A DNA stretch of 64,000 nucleotides. It comes from Triticum aestivum (lineage: Eukaryota > Streptophyta > Magnoliopsida > Poales > Poaceae). The notes below the pieces were generated by a model that was not told the origin of the DNA, did not search any database, and was given only the letters and a program-made list of their open reading frames with translations. The translations under genes were made by a program, and so were the position numbers. Below, piece after piece: positions 43,216 through 54,579 of this stretch (position 1 is its first letter; every line of letters starts with the position of its first letter). Location of the stretch: assembly GCF_018294505.1 (NCBI RefSeq), contig NC_057809.1:416133485-416197484 (forward strand), given 5' to 3'.

Positions 43216-44484
43216 TCTATGCGTAGATGTTATATGCACAAGTAGAACACAAAGGAGTTGTGGGTGTGGGTATATACATATTGCTTGCCATCACTAGTTG
43301 ATTCTTGATTCAGAAGTATTGTTGGATGAAGCGGCTCAGACCGACATTACGCATACGCTTACGTGAGACTGGTTCTACCGACGTTCTTCGCACACGGGTG
43401 TCTAGTGGGTGTCTGTTTCTCCAACTTTAGTTGAATCGGATTCAATGAACAGGGTTCTTTCTGAAGATCAAAAAGCAATCACTATACCACATTGTGGTTT
43501 TTGATGTGTAGGTAAGAACGGTTCTTGCTTAGCCCGTAGCAGCCACGTAAAACTTGCAACAACAAAGTAGAGGACGTCTAACTTGATTTTGCAGGGCTTG
43601 TTGTGATGTGATATGGTCAAGACGTGATGAGATATAAGTTGTTGTATGAGATGATCATGTTTTGTTGAAGTAATCGGCAACTGGCAGAAGCCTTATGGTT
43701 GTCTCTTTATTGCATAAGATGCAAGCGCCAAATAATTGCTTTACTTTATCGCTATGCGATAGCAATAGTTGCAAGAGCAATAGTTGGAGAGACGACCATG
43801 TGATGACACATTGATAGAGATCAACATGATGGAGGTCATGGTGTCATGTCGGTGACGATAGAGATCATGATGGTACTTTAGAGATGGAGATCAAAGGTGC
43901 AAGATGATCATGGCCATATCATGTTACATATTCTGATTGCATGTGATGTTTATCTTTTATGCATCTTATTTTGCTTAGTTCGGCGGTAGCATTATAAGAT
44001 GATCTCTCACTAAATGTCAAGGTATAAGTGTTCTCCCTAAGTATGCACTGTTGCGACAGTTCGTCGTGTCGAGACACCACATGATGATCCGGTGTGATAA
44101 GCTCTACGTTCACATACAACGGGTGCAAGCCAGTTTTGCACACGCGGAATACTCGGGTTAAACTTGACGAGCCTAGCATATGCAGACATGGCTTCGAAAC
44201 ACTGGAGACCGTAAGGTCGAGCGTGAATCATATAGTAGATATGATCAATATAGTGATGTTGACCATTGAAAACTACTCCATCTCACGTGATGACCGGGCA
44301 TGGTTTAGTTGATTTGGATCACATGATCATTTGTATGACTAGAGGGATGTCTATCTAAGTGGGAGTTCTTAAGTAATATGATTAATTGAACTTTAATTTA
44401 TCATGAACTTAGTCTTGATAATATTTTCATAACTATTTTGTAGATTAATTGCCCGCGATGTAGCTCCCCGTTTATTTTTGATAT
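43216..44484 (+). other. Copia untranslated leader
   Basis: About 1.3 kb without a supported frame; BARE/Angela-type elements have a long leader here. Words around 'gagatcaacatgatggaggt' repeat loosely. Confidence 0.55.
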
Positions 44485-45504
44485 GTTCCTAGAGAAAAAA
44501 CTATGTTGAAAGATGATAGCAGCAATGATGCGGACTAGGTCCGTGATCTGAGGATTATCCTCATTACTGCACAGAAGAATTATGTCCTTGATGCACCGCT
44601 AGGTGACAAACCTATTGCAGGAGCAGATGCAGACATTATGAATGTTTGACAAGCTCGGTATGATGACTACTTGATAGTTTAGTGCACCATGATTTATGGC
44701 TTAGAACCGGGACTTCAAAAATGTTTTGAATGCCACGAAGCATATAAGATGTTACAAGAGTTGAAATTGGTATCTCATACTCATGCCCATGTCAAGAGGT
44801 ATGAGACCTCTGACAGTACTTTTCCTACAAGATGGAGGAGGATAGCTCAACGAGTGAGCATGTGCTCAGAATGTTTGAGTACTACAATCACATGAATCAA
44901 GTGGGAGTTAATCTTCCGATAAGATAGTGATTGACAGAATTCTCTAGTCACTATCACTAAGTTACTAGAACTCTGTGATGAACTATAATATGAAAGGGAT
45001 AACGAAAACAATTCCCAAAGCTCTTCGCAATGCTGAAATCAGCGAAGGTAGAAATCAAGAAAAAGCATCAATTGTTGATGGTTGACAAGACCACTAGTTT
45101 CAAGTAAAAGGGCAAGGGAAAGAAAGAGAACTTCAAGAAGAATGGCAAGCAAGTTGCCACTCCCATGAAGAAGCCCAAAGCTAGACCCAAGCCTGAAACT
45201 GAGTGCTTCTACTTCAAAGGAAATAGTCACTGGAAGTGGAACTGCCCTACATACTTGGCGGATAAGAAGGATGGCAAAGTGAACAAAGGTATATTTGATA
45301 TACATGTTATTGATGTGTACTTTACTAGTGTTTATAGCCAACCCCTCGGTATTTGATACTAGTTCAGTTGCTAAGGGTAGTAACTCGAAATGGGAGTTGC
45401 AAAATAAACAAAGACTAGTTGAGGACAAGGTGACGATATGTGTTGGAAATGATTCCAAAGTTGATAAGATCACCATCGCACACTCCCTTTACCTTCGGGA
45501 TTAG
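44485..45504 (+). pseudogene. Degenerate Copia gag (with broken zinc knuckle) and protease start
   Basis: Frame pieces include 'ITAQKNYVLDAPLGDKPI' at about 44560, a BARE-type gag signature, and 'ECFYFKGNSHWKWNCPTY' at about 45200. The CCHC zinc knuckle should be CxxC, but its second Cys is Phe. Stops and shifts occur throughout, for example near 44537, 44648 and 45357. The protease that should follow is not recognisable as an active enzyme. Confidence 0.75.
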
Positions 45505-45521
45505 TGTTGAACCTAAAATAA

Positions 45522-46382
45522 ATGTTATTTGGTGTTTGCGTTGAGCATAATATGATTGGATCATGTTTATTGCAATATGGTTATTCTTTTAAGTCAAAGA
45601 ATAATTGTTATTCTGTTTACATGAATAAAACCTTCTGTGGTCATACACCCAAGGTGAATGGTTTATTGAATCTCGATCGTAGTGATACACATATTCATAA
45701 TATTGAAGCCAAAAGATGCAAAGTTAATAATGATAGTGCAACATATTTGTGGCACTACCGTTTAGGTCATATTGGTGTAAATCACATAAAGAAACTCCAT
45801 GCTGATGGACTTTTGGAATCACTTGATTATGAATCACTTGATGCTTGCGAACCATGCCTCATGGGCGAGATGACTAAGACTCTGTTCTCTGGAACAATGG
45901 AGTGAGCAAATGACTTATTAGAAATAATACATACTGATGTATGCGATCCGATAAGTGTTGAGGCTCACGGCGGGTATCGTTGTTTTTTGACCTTGACGGA
46001 TGATTTGAGCAGATATGGGTATATCTACTTAATGAAACATAAGTCTGAAACATTTGAAAAGTTCAAAGAATTTCAGAGTGAAGTGGAAAATCATCGTAAC
46101 AAGGAAATAAAGTTTCTACGATCTGATCGCGGAGGCGAATATTTGAGTTATGAGTTTGGTCTTCATTTGAAACAATGTGGAATAATTTCGCAACTCACGC
46201 CACCTGGAACACCACAACATAATGGTGTGTCCGAACGTTGTAATCGTACTTTATTGGATATGGTGCGATCTATGATGTCTCTTACCGATTTATCACTATC
46301 GTTTTGGGGTTATGCATTAGAGACAGCCGCATTCACATTAAATAGGGCACCATCTAAATCTGTTGAGATGACACCGTATTAA
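45522..46382 (+). pseudogene. Degenerate Copia integrase
   Basis: The HHCC pre-integrase finger is present ('WHYRLGHIGVNHIKKLH' and 'CEPCLMGEMTK'), then the catalytic core with 'HTDVCDPIS', 'FLRSDRGGEY' and 'QHNGVSERCNRTL' supplying D, D and E. A single TGA at 45903-45905 splits finger from core in the same frame, and stops at 46380 and just beyond end the frame. Confidence 0.85.
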
Positions 46383-48060
46383 CTATAGTTTGGCAAGAAC
46401 CCAAAGCTGTTGTTTCTTAAAGTTTGGGGTTGCGATGCTTATGTGAAAAAGTTTCAAACTGATAAGCTCGAACCCAAATCGGAGTAGTGCATCTTCATAG
46501 GATACCCAAAAGAAACTATTGGGTAAACCTTCTATCACAGATCCGAAGGCAAGATATTTGTTGCTAAGAATGGATCCTTTCTAGAGAAGGAGTTTCTCTC
46601 GAAAGAAGTGAGTAGGAGGAAAGTAGAACTTAACAAGGTAATTGTACCTTCTCCCGAATTGGAAAGTAGTTCATCACATAAATCAGTTCCAGTGATGCCT
46701 ACACCGATTAGTGAGGAAGTTATTGATAATGATCATGAAACTTCAGATCAAGTCACTACCGAACCTCATAGGTCAACCAGAATACATTCCGCACCAAAGT
46801 GGTACGATAATCCTGTTCTGGAAATCATGTTACTAGACCATGACAAACCTACAAACTATGAGGAAGCGATGATGATCCCAGATTCCGTGAAATGGCTTGA
46901 GGCCATGAAATCTAATATAGGATCCATGTATGAGAACAAAGTGTGGACTTTGGTTGACTTGCCCGATGATCGTCAAGCCATAGAGAATAAATGTATCTTC
47001 AAGAGGAAGACGGACACTGATAGTAGTGTTACTATCTACAAAGCTTGAATTGTCGCAAAAATGTTTTCAAAAAGTTCAAGGTGTTGACTACAATGAGATT
47101 TTGTCACTTGTATCGATGCTTAAAAGTCTGTCCGAATCATATTAGCAATTGCCGCATTTTATGAAATTTGGCAAATGGATGTCAAACCTGCATTCCTTAA
47201 TGGATTTCTTAAAGAAGAGTTGTATACGATGAAACCAGAAGGTTTTGTCAATCCAAAAGATGCTAACAAAGTGTGTGAGCACCAGTAATCTATTTATGGA
47301 CTGGTGCAAGAATCTCGGAGATGGAATGTACGCTTTGATAGTGTGATCAAAGAATATAGTTTTATACAGACTTGCGGTGAAGCATGTATTTACAAGAAAG
47401 TGAGTTGGACACTACAACCTTTTTGATAAGTATATGTGAATGACATATTGTCGATCGGAAATGATGTAGAATTTTCTAGAAACATAAAGGAGTATTTGAA
47501 AGGAGTTTTTTCAAAGAAAGACCTCAGTGAAGCTGCTTACATATTGAGCATCAAGATCTATAGAGATAGATCAAGACGCTTGATAAGTTTTTCAATGAGT
47601 ACATACCTTGACAAATTTTTGAAGTAGTTCAAAATGGAACAGTCAAAGAAAGAGTTCTTGCTTGTGTTGCAAGGTGTGAAGTTGAGTAATACTCAAAACC
47701 CGACCACAGCAGATTATAGCGAGAGAATGAAAGTCATTCCCTATGCCTCAGCCATAGGTTCTATAAAGTATGTCATGCTGTGTACCAGACCTATTGTATA
47801 CCCTGCCCTGAGTTTGGCAAGGGAGTACAATTTTTATCTAGGAGTAGATCACTGGACAGCGGTCAAAATTATCCTTAGAGGACTAAGGAAATATTTCTCG
47901 ATAATGGAGGTGATAAAGAGTTCGTCATAAAGAGTTACGTCGATGCAAACTTTGACACCGATCTGGCTGACTCTGAGTCTCAATCCGGATACATATTGAA
48001 AGTGGGAGCAATTAGCTAGAGTAGCTCCGTGCAGAGTATTGTAGACATAGAATATTTGCA
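46383..48060 (+). pseudogene. Degenerate Copia reverse transcriptase and RNase H
   Basis: Fragments in several frames match Copia RT: 'NYEEAMMIPDSVKWLEAMKS' (about 46850), '[17 protein letters not shown]'-like text (about 47170), and 'VYVNDILSIGND' (about 47425), where the catalytic YVDD is YVND. A further piece at 47634-47930 matches the RT connection region. Many stops and frameshifts exclude function. Confidence 0.85.
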
Positions 48061-48143
48061 AAATACATGCGGCTCTAAATGTGGCAGACCCATTGACTAA
48101 ACTTCTCTCACAAGCAAAACATGATCACACCTTAGTACTCTTT

Positions 48144-48292
48144 TGGTGTTAATCACAAAGCGGTGTGAACTAGATTATTGACTCCAGTAAACCCTTTGGG
48201 TGTTGGTCACATGACAATGTGAACTATGGGTGTTAATCACATGGTGATGTGAACTATTGGTGTTAAATCACATGACGATGTGAACTAGATTA
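48144..48292. repeat. Short tandem repeats near Copia 3' end
   Basis: Four copies of 'gtgtt(a/g)(a/g)tcaca...atgtgaacta' with variable middles precede the polypurine tract. Similar repeats are seen in the 3' untranslated regions of BARE-type elements. Confidence 0.75.
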
Positions 48293-48303
48293 TTGACTCT
48301 AGT

Positions 48304-48316
48304 GCAAGTGGGAGAC
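48304..48316 (+). promoter_or_regulatory. Polypurine tract of Copia element
   Basis: 'gcaagtgggagac' lies directly before the 3' LTR and would prime plus-strand synthesis. Confidence 0.75.
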
Positions 48317-50040
48317 TAAAGGAAATATGCCCTAGAGGCAATAATAAAGTTATTATTTATTTCCTTATTTCATGATAATTTTTTATTATTCATGCTAGAA
48401 TTGTATTAACCGGAAACTTAGTACATGTGTGAATATATAGACAAAACAAAGTGTCCCTAGTATGCCTCTACTTGACTAGTTCGTTTATCAAAGATGGTTA
48501 TGTTCCCTAACCATACACATGTGTTGTCATTTGATGAACGGGATCACATCATTAGGAGAATGATGTGATGGACAAGATCCATTTGTTAGCTTAGCATTAT
48601 GATCGTTACAGTTTCATTGCTACTGCTTTCTTCATGACATATACATGTTCCTCAGACTATGAGATTATGCAACTCCCGAATACCGGAGGAACACCTTGTG
48701 TGCTATCAAACGTCACAACGTAACTGGGTGATTATAAAGATGCTCTACAGGTGTCTCCGATGGTGTTTGTTGAGTTGGCATAGATCGAGATTAGGATTTG
48801 TCACTCCATGTATCGAAGAGGTATCTCTGGGCCCTCTCGGTAATGCACTTCACTATAAGCCTTGCAAGAAATGTGACTAATGAGTTAGTTGCGGGATGAT
48901 GCATTACGGAACGTGTAAAGAGACTTGCCGGTAACGAGATTGAACTAGGTATGATGATACCGACGATCGAATTTCGGGCAAGTAACATGCGGATGACAAA
49001 GGGAACAACGTATGTTGTTATGCGGTTTGACCGATAAAGATCTTCGTAGAATATGTAGGAGCCAATATGAGCATCCAGGTTCCGCTATTGGTTATTGACC
49101 GGAGATGAGTCTCGGTCATGTCTACATAGTTCTCAAACTCGTAGAGTCCGCACGCTTAACGTTATGTGATGATTTGTATTATGAGTTATGTGATTTGATG
49201 ACCGACGTTTTTTTGGAGTCCCAGATGAGATCGGGGACATAACGAGGAGTCTCGAAATGGTCGAGACATGAAGATCGATATATTGGAAAGCTATATTCGG
49301 ACATCGGAAACGCTCCGAGTGATTCAAGTATTTTTCGGAATACTGGAGAGTTACGGGAATTCGTATTGGGACTTAATGGGCCATACGAGAAAGGAGAGAA
49401 AGGCCTCAAGGGTGGCCGCACCCCTTCCCCATGGATTGGTCCGAATTGGACTAGGGAAAGGGGGCACCCCCTTCCTTCCTTCTCCTTCTCCCTTCCCTTT
49501 TTCATATTCCATGTGGGAGGTGGAATCCTACTAGGACTAGGGAGTCCTAGTAGGACTCCACACTTTGGGCGCGCCCTATGAGGGCCGGCCTCCTCCTCCC
49601 TCCATCCTTTATATACGTGGCCAGGGGCACCCCATAGACACAAATTGATCATTGATCTTTTAGCCGTGTGTGGTGCCCCCCTCCACCATAATCCACCTCG
49701 GTCACATCGTAGCGGTGCTTAGGCGAAGCCCTGTTCCGGTAGCATCATCATCACCGTCATCACGCCGTCGTGTTGACGAAGCTTTCCCTCGACACTCTGC
49801 TGGATCGTGAGTTCGTGGGATGTCACCGAGCCGAACATGTGCAGATCGCGGAGGTGCCGTACCTTCGGTACTAGCATTGGTTGATCGTGAAGACATACGA
49901 CTACATCAAGCGCGTTGTCATAACGCTTCCGCTTACGGTCTACGAGGGTACGTAGACAACACTCCCCCCTCTCGTTGCTATACATCACCATGATCTTGCA
50001 TGTGCGTAGGAATTTTCTTAAATTAGTACGTTGCCCAACA
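48317..50040 (+). repeat. Copia 3' LTR (1724 bp)
   Basis: It begins 'taaaggaaatatgcccta' and ends 'gttgcccaaca'. The first dinucleotide is TA instead of TG, so the terminal motif has mutated. It matches both halves of the 5' LTR. Confidence 0.92.
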
Positions 50041-51228
50041 GCGCAAAACTCCATTTTCGCATGTCGAACATGGACATAATATCTGCACTTCACCCTTTCG
50101 TATCATATTTTCCACCGCAAAATTGATAAAAGCCTTCATACTCTGATCCATATTGAATCTTTCGATAGGCGGCGATCAACAAGCGCTGCAAAGGTAAAAG
50201 TACTAAAATAATTAGATATATTAGCAATGACATGGCATAAAAAATTTGGCATGACCTTTGCTAAAAGGGGGACATTATGAGTGCCCGAAATTTGATGAAA
50301 CAGAAATGAATCAATGTTTCACCAAAACATTGGCAACTCTAGCTATAGATATTCATGCAAAATGAAACATATCGATATCGCACGACACAACAATAATTCA
50401 CGAGCATTGTGCAATTTCTATATCTAGCAACTAATGACACACACACACGTACACATCCATCACACGTACATATCCATCCATATGTGAATTCCATGGATAT
50501 ATGCACATAAATTTAAGTATAAGTTTGGTCTTTTTACCTCATCAAACGTGCGAGAGAGGGGGGCGGGGGGTTGTGGTGGCCGGCCGACCGTTGGAGGCGC
50601 CATTAATGGAGTGTGGTGAAAATTTTAATGCAAGGTGTGTGTTTGAGTGGGGGTGGAGAAGAGAAGTAGCTAGCTTAAATAGCGAGTGAGAGTGTGTGAA
50701 CTAGCTTAGATCTAGCTAATTAGCTACTTACTTAAGAAATCAAGAGAAAATATTTGGTCTTTTTCTTGAGAAGAGAGAGAGGGAGAAGAGGAAAGTGAGA
50801 GGGAGGAGGAAGAAGAAAATATCTATATGTGTTGCGACGTAATTACTGGCGTTGACATACTACGAAACGCCATTAGAAACTTTTATATCCTTGGAGTTCA
50901 GGAAATGCCTACTCTGTTGTTATCTTGGCTAAAAATTAGATGGGCCCACAAAAACTACTGCTAGCGTCACTTACCAGGCGGCGCCATAGATATTCTGATT
51001 AGTACCATCGTAGTGAACTTTTGGTACGCCAGTTCTAACTTGGCACATGGCAGAACGTTGGGACCCACTTACAGGTGGCGTTCCCTATTATTCGTACACC
51101 AGCAATAATTGCATACCTATGTCATACAAAATAGACCAGCGCCATACTATTTTAATAAATAGTGTTGGCGTTCTTTCGAAATGGCGCGCCACCAACGAAT
51201 GTTGTGGCTAGCATTTTTTCCACTAGTG
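50041..51228 (-). mobile_element. Right end of second CACTA element, with first transposase exon
   Basis: The minus strand opens a transposase frame at ATG 50160 ('MDQSMKAFINFAVENMIRKG', then 'ILCPCSTCENG'), whose next codons lie at 28560 beyond the Copia insertion and join in phase. The conserved upstream block is at 50241-50335. Diverged subterminal units with 'ggcgtt' and 'aacgcc' words lie at 50840-51210. The terminus reads CACTAGTGGAAAAA on the minus strand and ends at 51228. Its family differs from the first element, since the repeats and terminus differ. The opposite end is outside the window. Confidence 0.88.
50241..50335 (-). promoter_or_regulatory. Conserved upstream block of second CACTA transposase
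   Basis: On the minus strand 'CTTTTAGCAAAGG' and 'TCATGCCAAATTTTTT' precede the ATG at 50160 by about 80-110 nt. Further out lies 'gatgaaacagaaatgaatca', the diverged partner of 'gccgaaacggaaatgaatca' in the first element. Confidence 0.55.
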
Positions 51229-51239
51229 GCAAGTGCCAC

Positions 51240-52359
51240 TCCGAGGCTTACGGAGGACACCACACTGGAGATAGAACTGCACACAAGGTATTACAATCTG
51301 GTTTTATTGGCCTACTCTCTTCAAGGATGCTCGTAAGTATGTCGTGTCTTGTGATGAATGCCAGAGAATTGGCAATATTAGTAGACGTCAGGAAATTCCT
51401 ATGAAATATTCACTTGTTATTGAAACATTTGATGTTTGGGGCTTTGATTATATGGGAAATTTTCCTTCCTCTAATGGGTATACACATATTTTAGTTGTTG
51501 TTGATTACATTACTAAGTGGGTAGAAGCTATTCCAACTAGTAGTGCTGATCATAACACTTCTATTAAGATGCTTAAAGAAGTTATTTTTCCGAGGTTTGG
51601 AGTCCCTAGATATTTGATGACTGATGGTGGTTCACATTTTATTCATGGTGCTTTCTGTAAATTGCTTGCTGAGTATGATGTTAATCAAAGAATTGCATCT
51701 CCTTATCACCCTTAGTCTAGTGGCCAAGTAGTATTGAGTAATAGAGAAATTAAATTGATCTTGCAAAAGACTGTTAATAGATCTGGAAAGAATTGGTCTA
51801 AGAATCTTGATGATGCATAATGAGCTTATAGAAGTGCTTATAAGAACCCTATGAGTATCTCTCCGTATAAAATAGTTTATGGGAAAGCATGTCACTTACC
51901 TCTTGAACTGGAGCATAAAGCTTATTGGGCAATCAAAGAGCTCAACTATGATTTTAAACTTCCCGGTGAGAAGAGGTTATTTAACATAAGCTCGCTTGAT
52001 GAATGGAGAACCCAATCCTATGAAAATGCCAAGTTGTTTAAAGAAAAAGTTAAAAGTGGCACGACAAAATGATACAAAAGCATGAGTTTAATGTGGGTGA
52101 TCATGTTTTGCTATACAACTCTCGTTTAAGATTTTTTGCAGGAAAGCTTCTCTCTAAATGGGAAGGCCCCTACATCATCAAGGAGGTTTACCATTCTGGT
52201 GCCATCAAGATCAACAACGCCAAAGGCACTAACCCGAAGGTGGTAAACGGTCAAAGAATCAAACATTATATTTCAGGTACTCCCATAAATGTTCAGACAA
52301 ATATAATTAATACCATAACACCGGAGGACTACATAGGAGATACTTTCCAGAACGTTTGA
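51240..52359 (+). pseudogene. Broken Athila-type integrase of WHAM-like element
   Basis: The zinc finger ('HSEAYGGHHTGDRTAHK...CDECQRIG') and core ('FDVWGFDYMGNFPSSNGY', 'YLMTDGGSHF') are clear. The catalytic Glu of 'GQVELSNRE' is Val here, and the Gln just before is a TAG at 51714-51716. Further stops lie near 51817 and a frameshift near 52068. The C-terminal part (52069-52359, 'NVGDHVLLYNSRLRFFAGKL') is still open. Confidence 0.88.
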
Positions 52360-52680
52360 GACTCCGAAAAGGAATAGGTATGTGGTATGGTAAGTAAACC
52401 GACTCCAAAACTGTTCTAATGGCAATTTTTCTCCATTTTGGAATATTTAAAAAATAAGGAAAATAAAAAGTAGTCCGAAGAGTGCACGAGGAGGCGGAAA
52501 GGCAGGAGGGCGTGGCCCCACCCTTGTGGCCACCTCGTGTACCCTCCGGACTCTGTTTTCTTGCACGACACTTCTTTTGGTTGGTAAAAAATCATTATAT
52601 AATCTCTCAAAGGTTTTGACCATCGTACGATGGCAATATCTCTTGTTTTTGTTTCGAGCTATTTATTTTTGACAGATCTA
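52360..52680. other. Non-coding spacer of WHAM-like element
   Basis: No frame is supported. It has the T-rich 'ctaatggcaatttttctcc' word familiar from wheat Athila-type elements. Confidence 0.5.
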
Positions 52681-53151
52681 GATCACCATGACATCTCCAA
52701 GCGCCCCAAGGACAAGTTTTTTGAGAAGGTCATCAACCCCTACCTTGTGGAGGTGTTGCAGCACCCTCAAACCATTGAGATGCGTGAGGGGTGCTGCACA
52801 TCTGCGATGTTGAAGGGCCAAAGAAGACTGGAAGCGTGGAGATAAGACTCGAAGTAATGAAGCAGCAAGTTTTCAAGTGCCAAGGGATGGTGGAATGTGG
52901 ACTCAATGCCAATCACTTGATGATCGCGGAATTTACCAATAAACACAAGCTAGATGCCAAGGACATTGGGCAGACCATCTTCAAGCTTCACGAGAAAATC
53001 GAGCACCTCCAAGCCCAGATCTATGACCTGCAAAACCAAAACTGTGAGTATGAATACAGATTTAAGAATATGAGTTTGGCTGCAGATTTGAGGATCCCGG
53101 AGACTCGTTTATCCTTCTATGATGGTAAGCCTACGCCCTAGAAGATGGATG
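52681..53151 (+). pseudogene. Broken third frame of WHAM-like element (coiled coil)
   Basis: Two overlapping plus-strand frames (to 52845 and 52791-53141) read as one protein with a frameshift near 52800. The first has 'HHDISKRPKDKFFEKVINPY', the second 'GPKKTGSVEIRLEVMKQQVF' then a coiled-coil-like 'IFKLHEKIEHLQAQIYDLQN'. Athila-type wheat elements carry such a frame between integrase and 3' LTR, in the position of env-like genes. I see no signal peptide or membrane segment, and the function is unknown. Confidence 0.6.
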
Positions 53152-54288
53152 ACAAGCCTACAACGTCAACAACGTCATCATCACCACCTCCGAAGAAAGA
53201 GATCTAAATACATGGGTATGGGCACTCCCCTTGGCAACTGCCAAGCTGGGGGGAGGTGCCTCGGTATTGTATCACCATCACATCTTTACCTTTATCGTTC
53301 TTATTAGTTCGATCCTTTTGGTTATATCTTGATCTACTAAAATAAAGTTTTTAGTATGATCTAGCTTTGAGTTTTGTTGCGAGATCTATCTATGTAATTG
53401 AGTCCGAGAGTTATATAATAAAGAGTAGTTTTGAGTTGAGGGCTTTGCTTTCTTGCTATGATCTTAAGGGTATAAGAATAAGAGAAAGAATAAAAAGAAA
53501 TAAAAATATCATATAGTGATCTTATGGAGAGTAATGGCTCACATATAAGAAGTATGATGAATACAATTTGTTGGGAGTTAACAAACATAGTTTTTGTCAT
53601 TTTTGCAATTAATAGGAAATAATAAAGAAATAGAGGCTTCATATATAAATATGCTATATTGGACATCTTTTGTAATTGTGAGCACTCATTGAAATATGAC
53701 ATGCTAAAAGGTTAATGTTGGACAAGGAAGACAACATAATGTGTTATGTTTTCTTATATCCAAATGGAAGTTATATTGGCATGGATCCTCCAACAATTGA
53801 TCTTGCATTTCTCTCTTATGCTAGCAAAATCATTTCCACCAAGTAGAGATACTACTTGTGCTTCCAAACATCCCTTAAACCAGCTTTGCCATGAGAGTCC
53901 ACCATACCTACCTATGTATTGAGTAAGATCCTTCAAATAAGTTGTCATTGGTGCAAGCAATAAAAATTGCTCTCTAAATATGTATGGTCTATTAGTGTGA
54001 AGAAAATAAGCTTTATTCGAACTTGTGATATGGAAGAAATAAAAGCGACATAATGCATAATAAAGTTCTGTATCACAAGCGGCAATAGAAAGTGGCATTC
54101 TTTTGCATTACAACTTTGTGCATCCAACCATAAAAGCGCATGACAACCTCTGCTTCCCTCTCGAAGGGCCTATCTTTTACTTTTACCTTCTACCCTGATA
54201 CAAGAGTCATGGTGATCTTCACCTTTCCTTTTTACACTTTTTCTTTTTGGCAACCACTATGTGTTGGAGAAAGATCCAAATATACATA
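53152..54288. other. Non-coding 3' region of WHAM-like element
   Basis: Contains 'gggtatgggcactccccttgg' near 53215 and long AT-rich text without a supported gene. It ends where the hairpin-ended element is inserted ('gagaaagatccaaatataca'). Confidence 0.6.
54280..54288. repeat. Candidate 9-bp target duplication, left
   Basis: ATATACATA precedes the element and ATATATATA follows it (61569-61577), one mismatch. Low complexity makes the length uncertain. Confidence 0.45.
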
Positions 54289-54331
54289 AACACTATTCTG
54301 ATCACGGGATCAGAATAATATTCTGATCACA
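54289..54331 (+). repeat. Left inverted terminus of hairpin-ended element
   Basis: It reads AACACTATTCTGATCA then CGGGATCAGAATAATATT and ATTCTGATCAC. The 22-nt palindrome has nine of ten pairs; 'attctgatcac' is repeated just inside. Confidence 0.75.
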
Positions 54332-54579
54332 ACCTGCAGTGCCTGAGTAACGCGCCTGGACTTCCCTCTGTACGAACCCGACCTTCGGGCTATCTTCGTA
54401 ACCGTGGCTTCCCCCATGAATTATTCTGTTTAGTCATGTTCTATATGATGTTAGTGTAATCTAGAAACATTTTAGCAACTAAATACCGGTTTTAAATAGG
54501 AATCTCGGTCGTTGGCGGATTTTGCTCTCGGGTTGTGATGAAATTGCGTTTTTTGCAATTTTATTGCCTGAGTTGTTCG

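Larger units (their letters stand above)
28561..50040 (+). mobile_element. Copia retrotransposon (BARE/Angela-like), interrupted by a gypsy element
   Basis: The two LTRs (28561-29710 plus about 42627-43198, and 48317-50040) are about 1.72 kb each and flank degenerate gag-integrase-RT sequence. Flanking 5-bp sites are GTGCA (28556-28560) and GCGCA (50041-50045), a duplication with one change. The insertion splits the transposase of the second CACTA element. In the first 200 bp the LTRs differ at about nine positions, clearly more than the nested gypsy LTRs, consistent with the nesting order. The family looks like the BARE/Angela group but I cannot name it precisely. Confidence 0.9.
51229..54288 (+). 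mobile_element. WHAM/Athila-like gypsy element, part with integrase and 3' region
   Basis: Immediately after the CACTA terminus a gypsy integrase gene starts in mid-gene, followed by a coiled-coil frame and a long non-coding 3' region. The same element resumes at 61569 and ends with its LTR at 63542. The 5' half should lie left of the window, beyond the nested elements. It resembles wheat WHAM, from memory. Confidence 0.8.
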
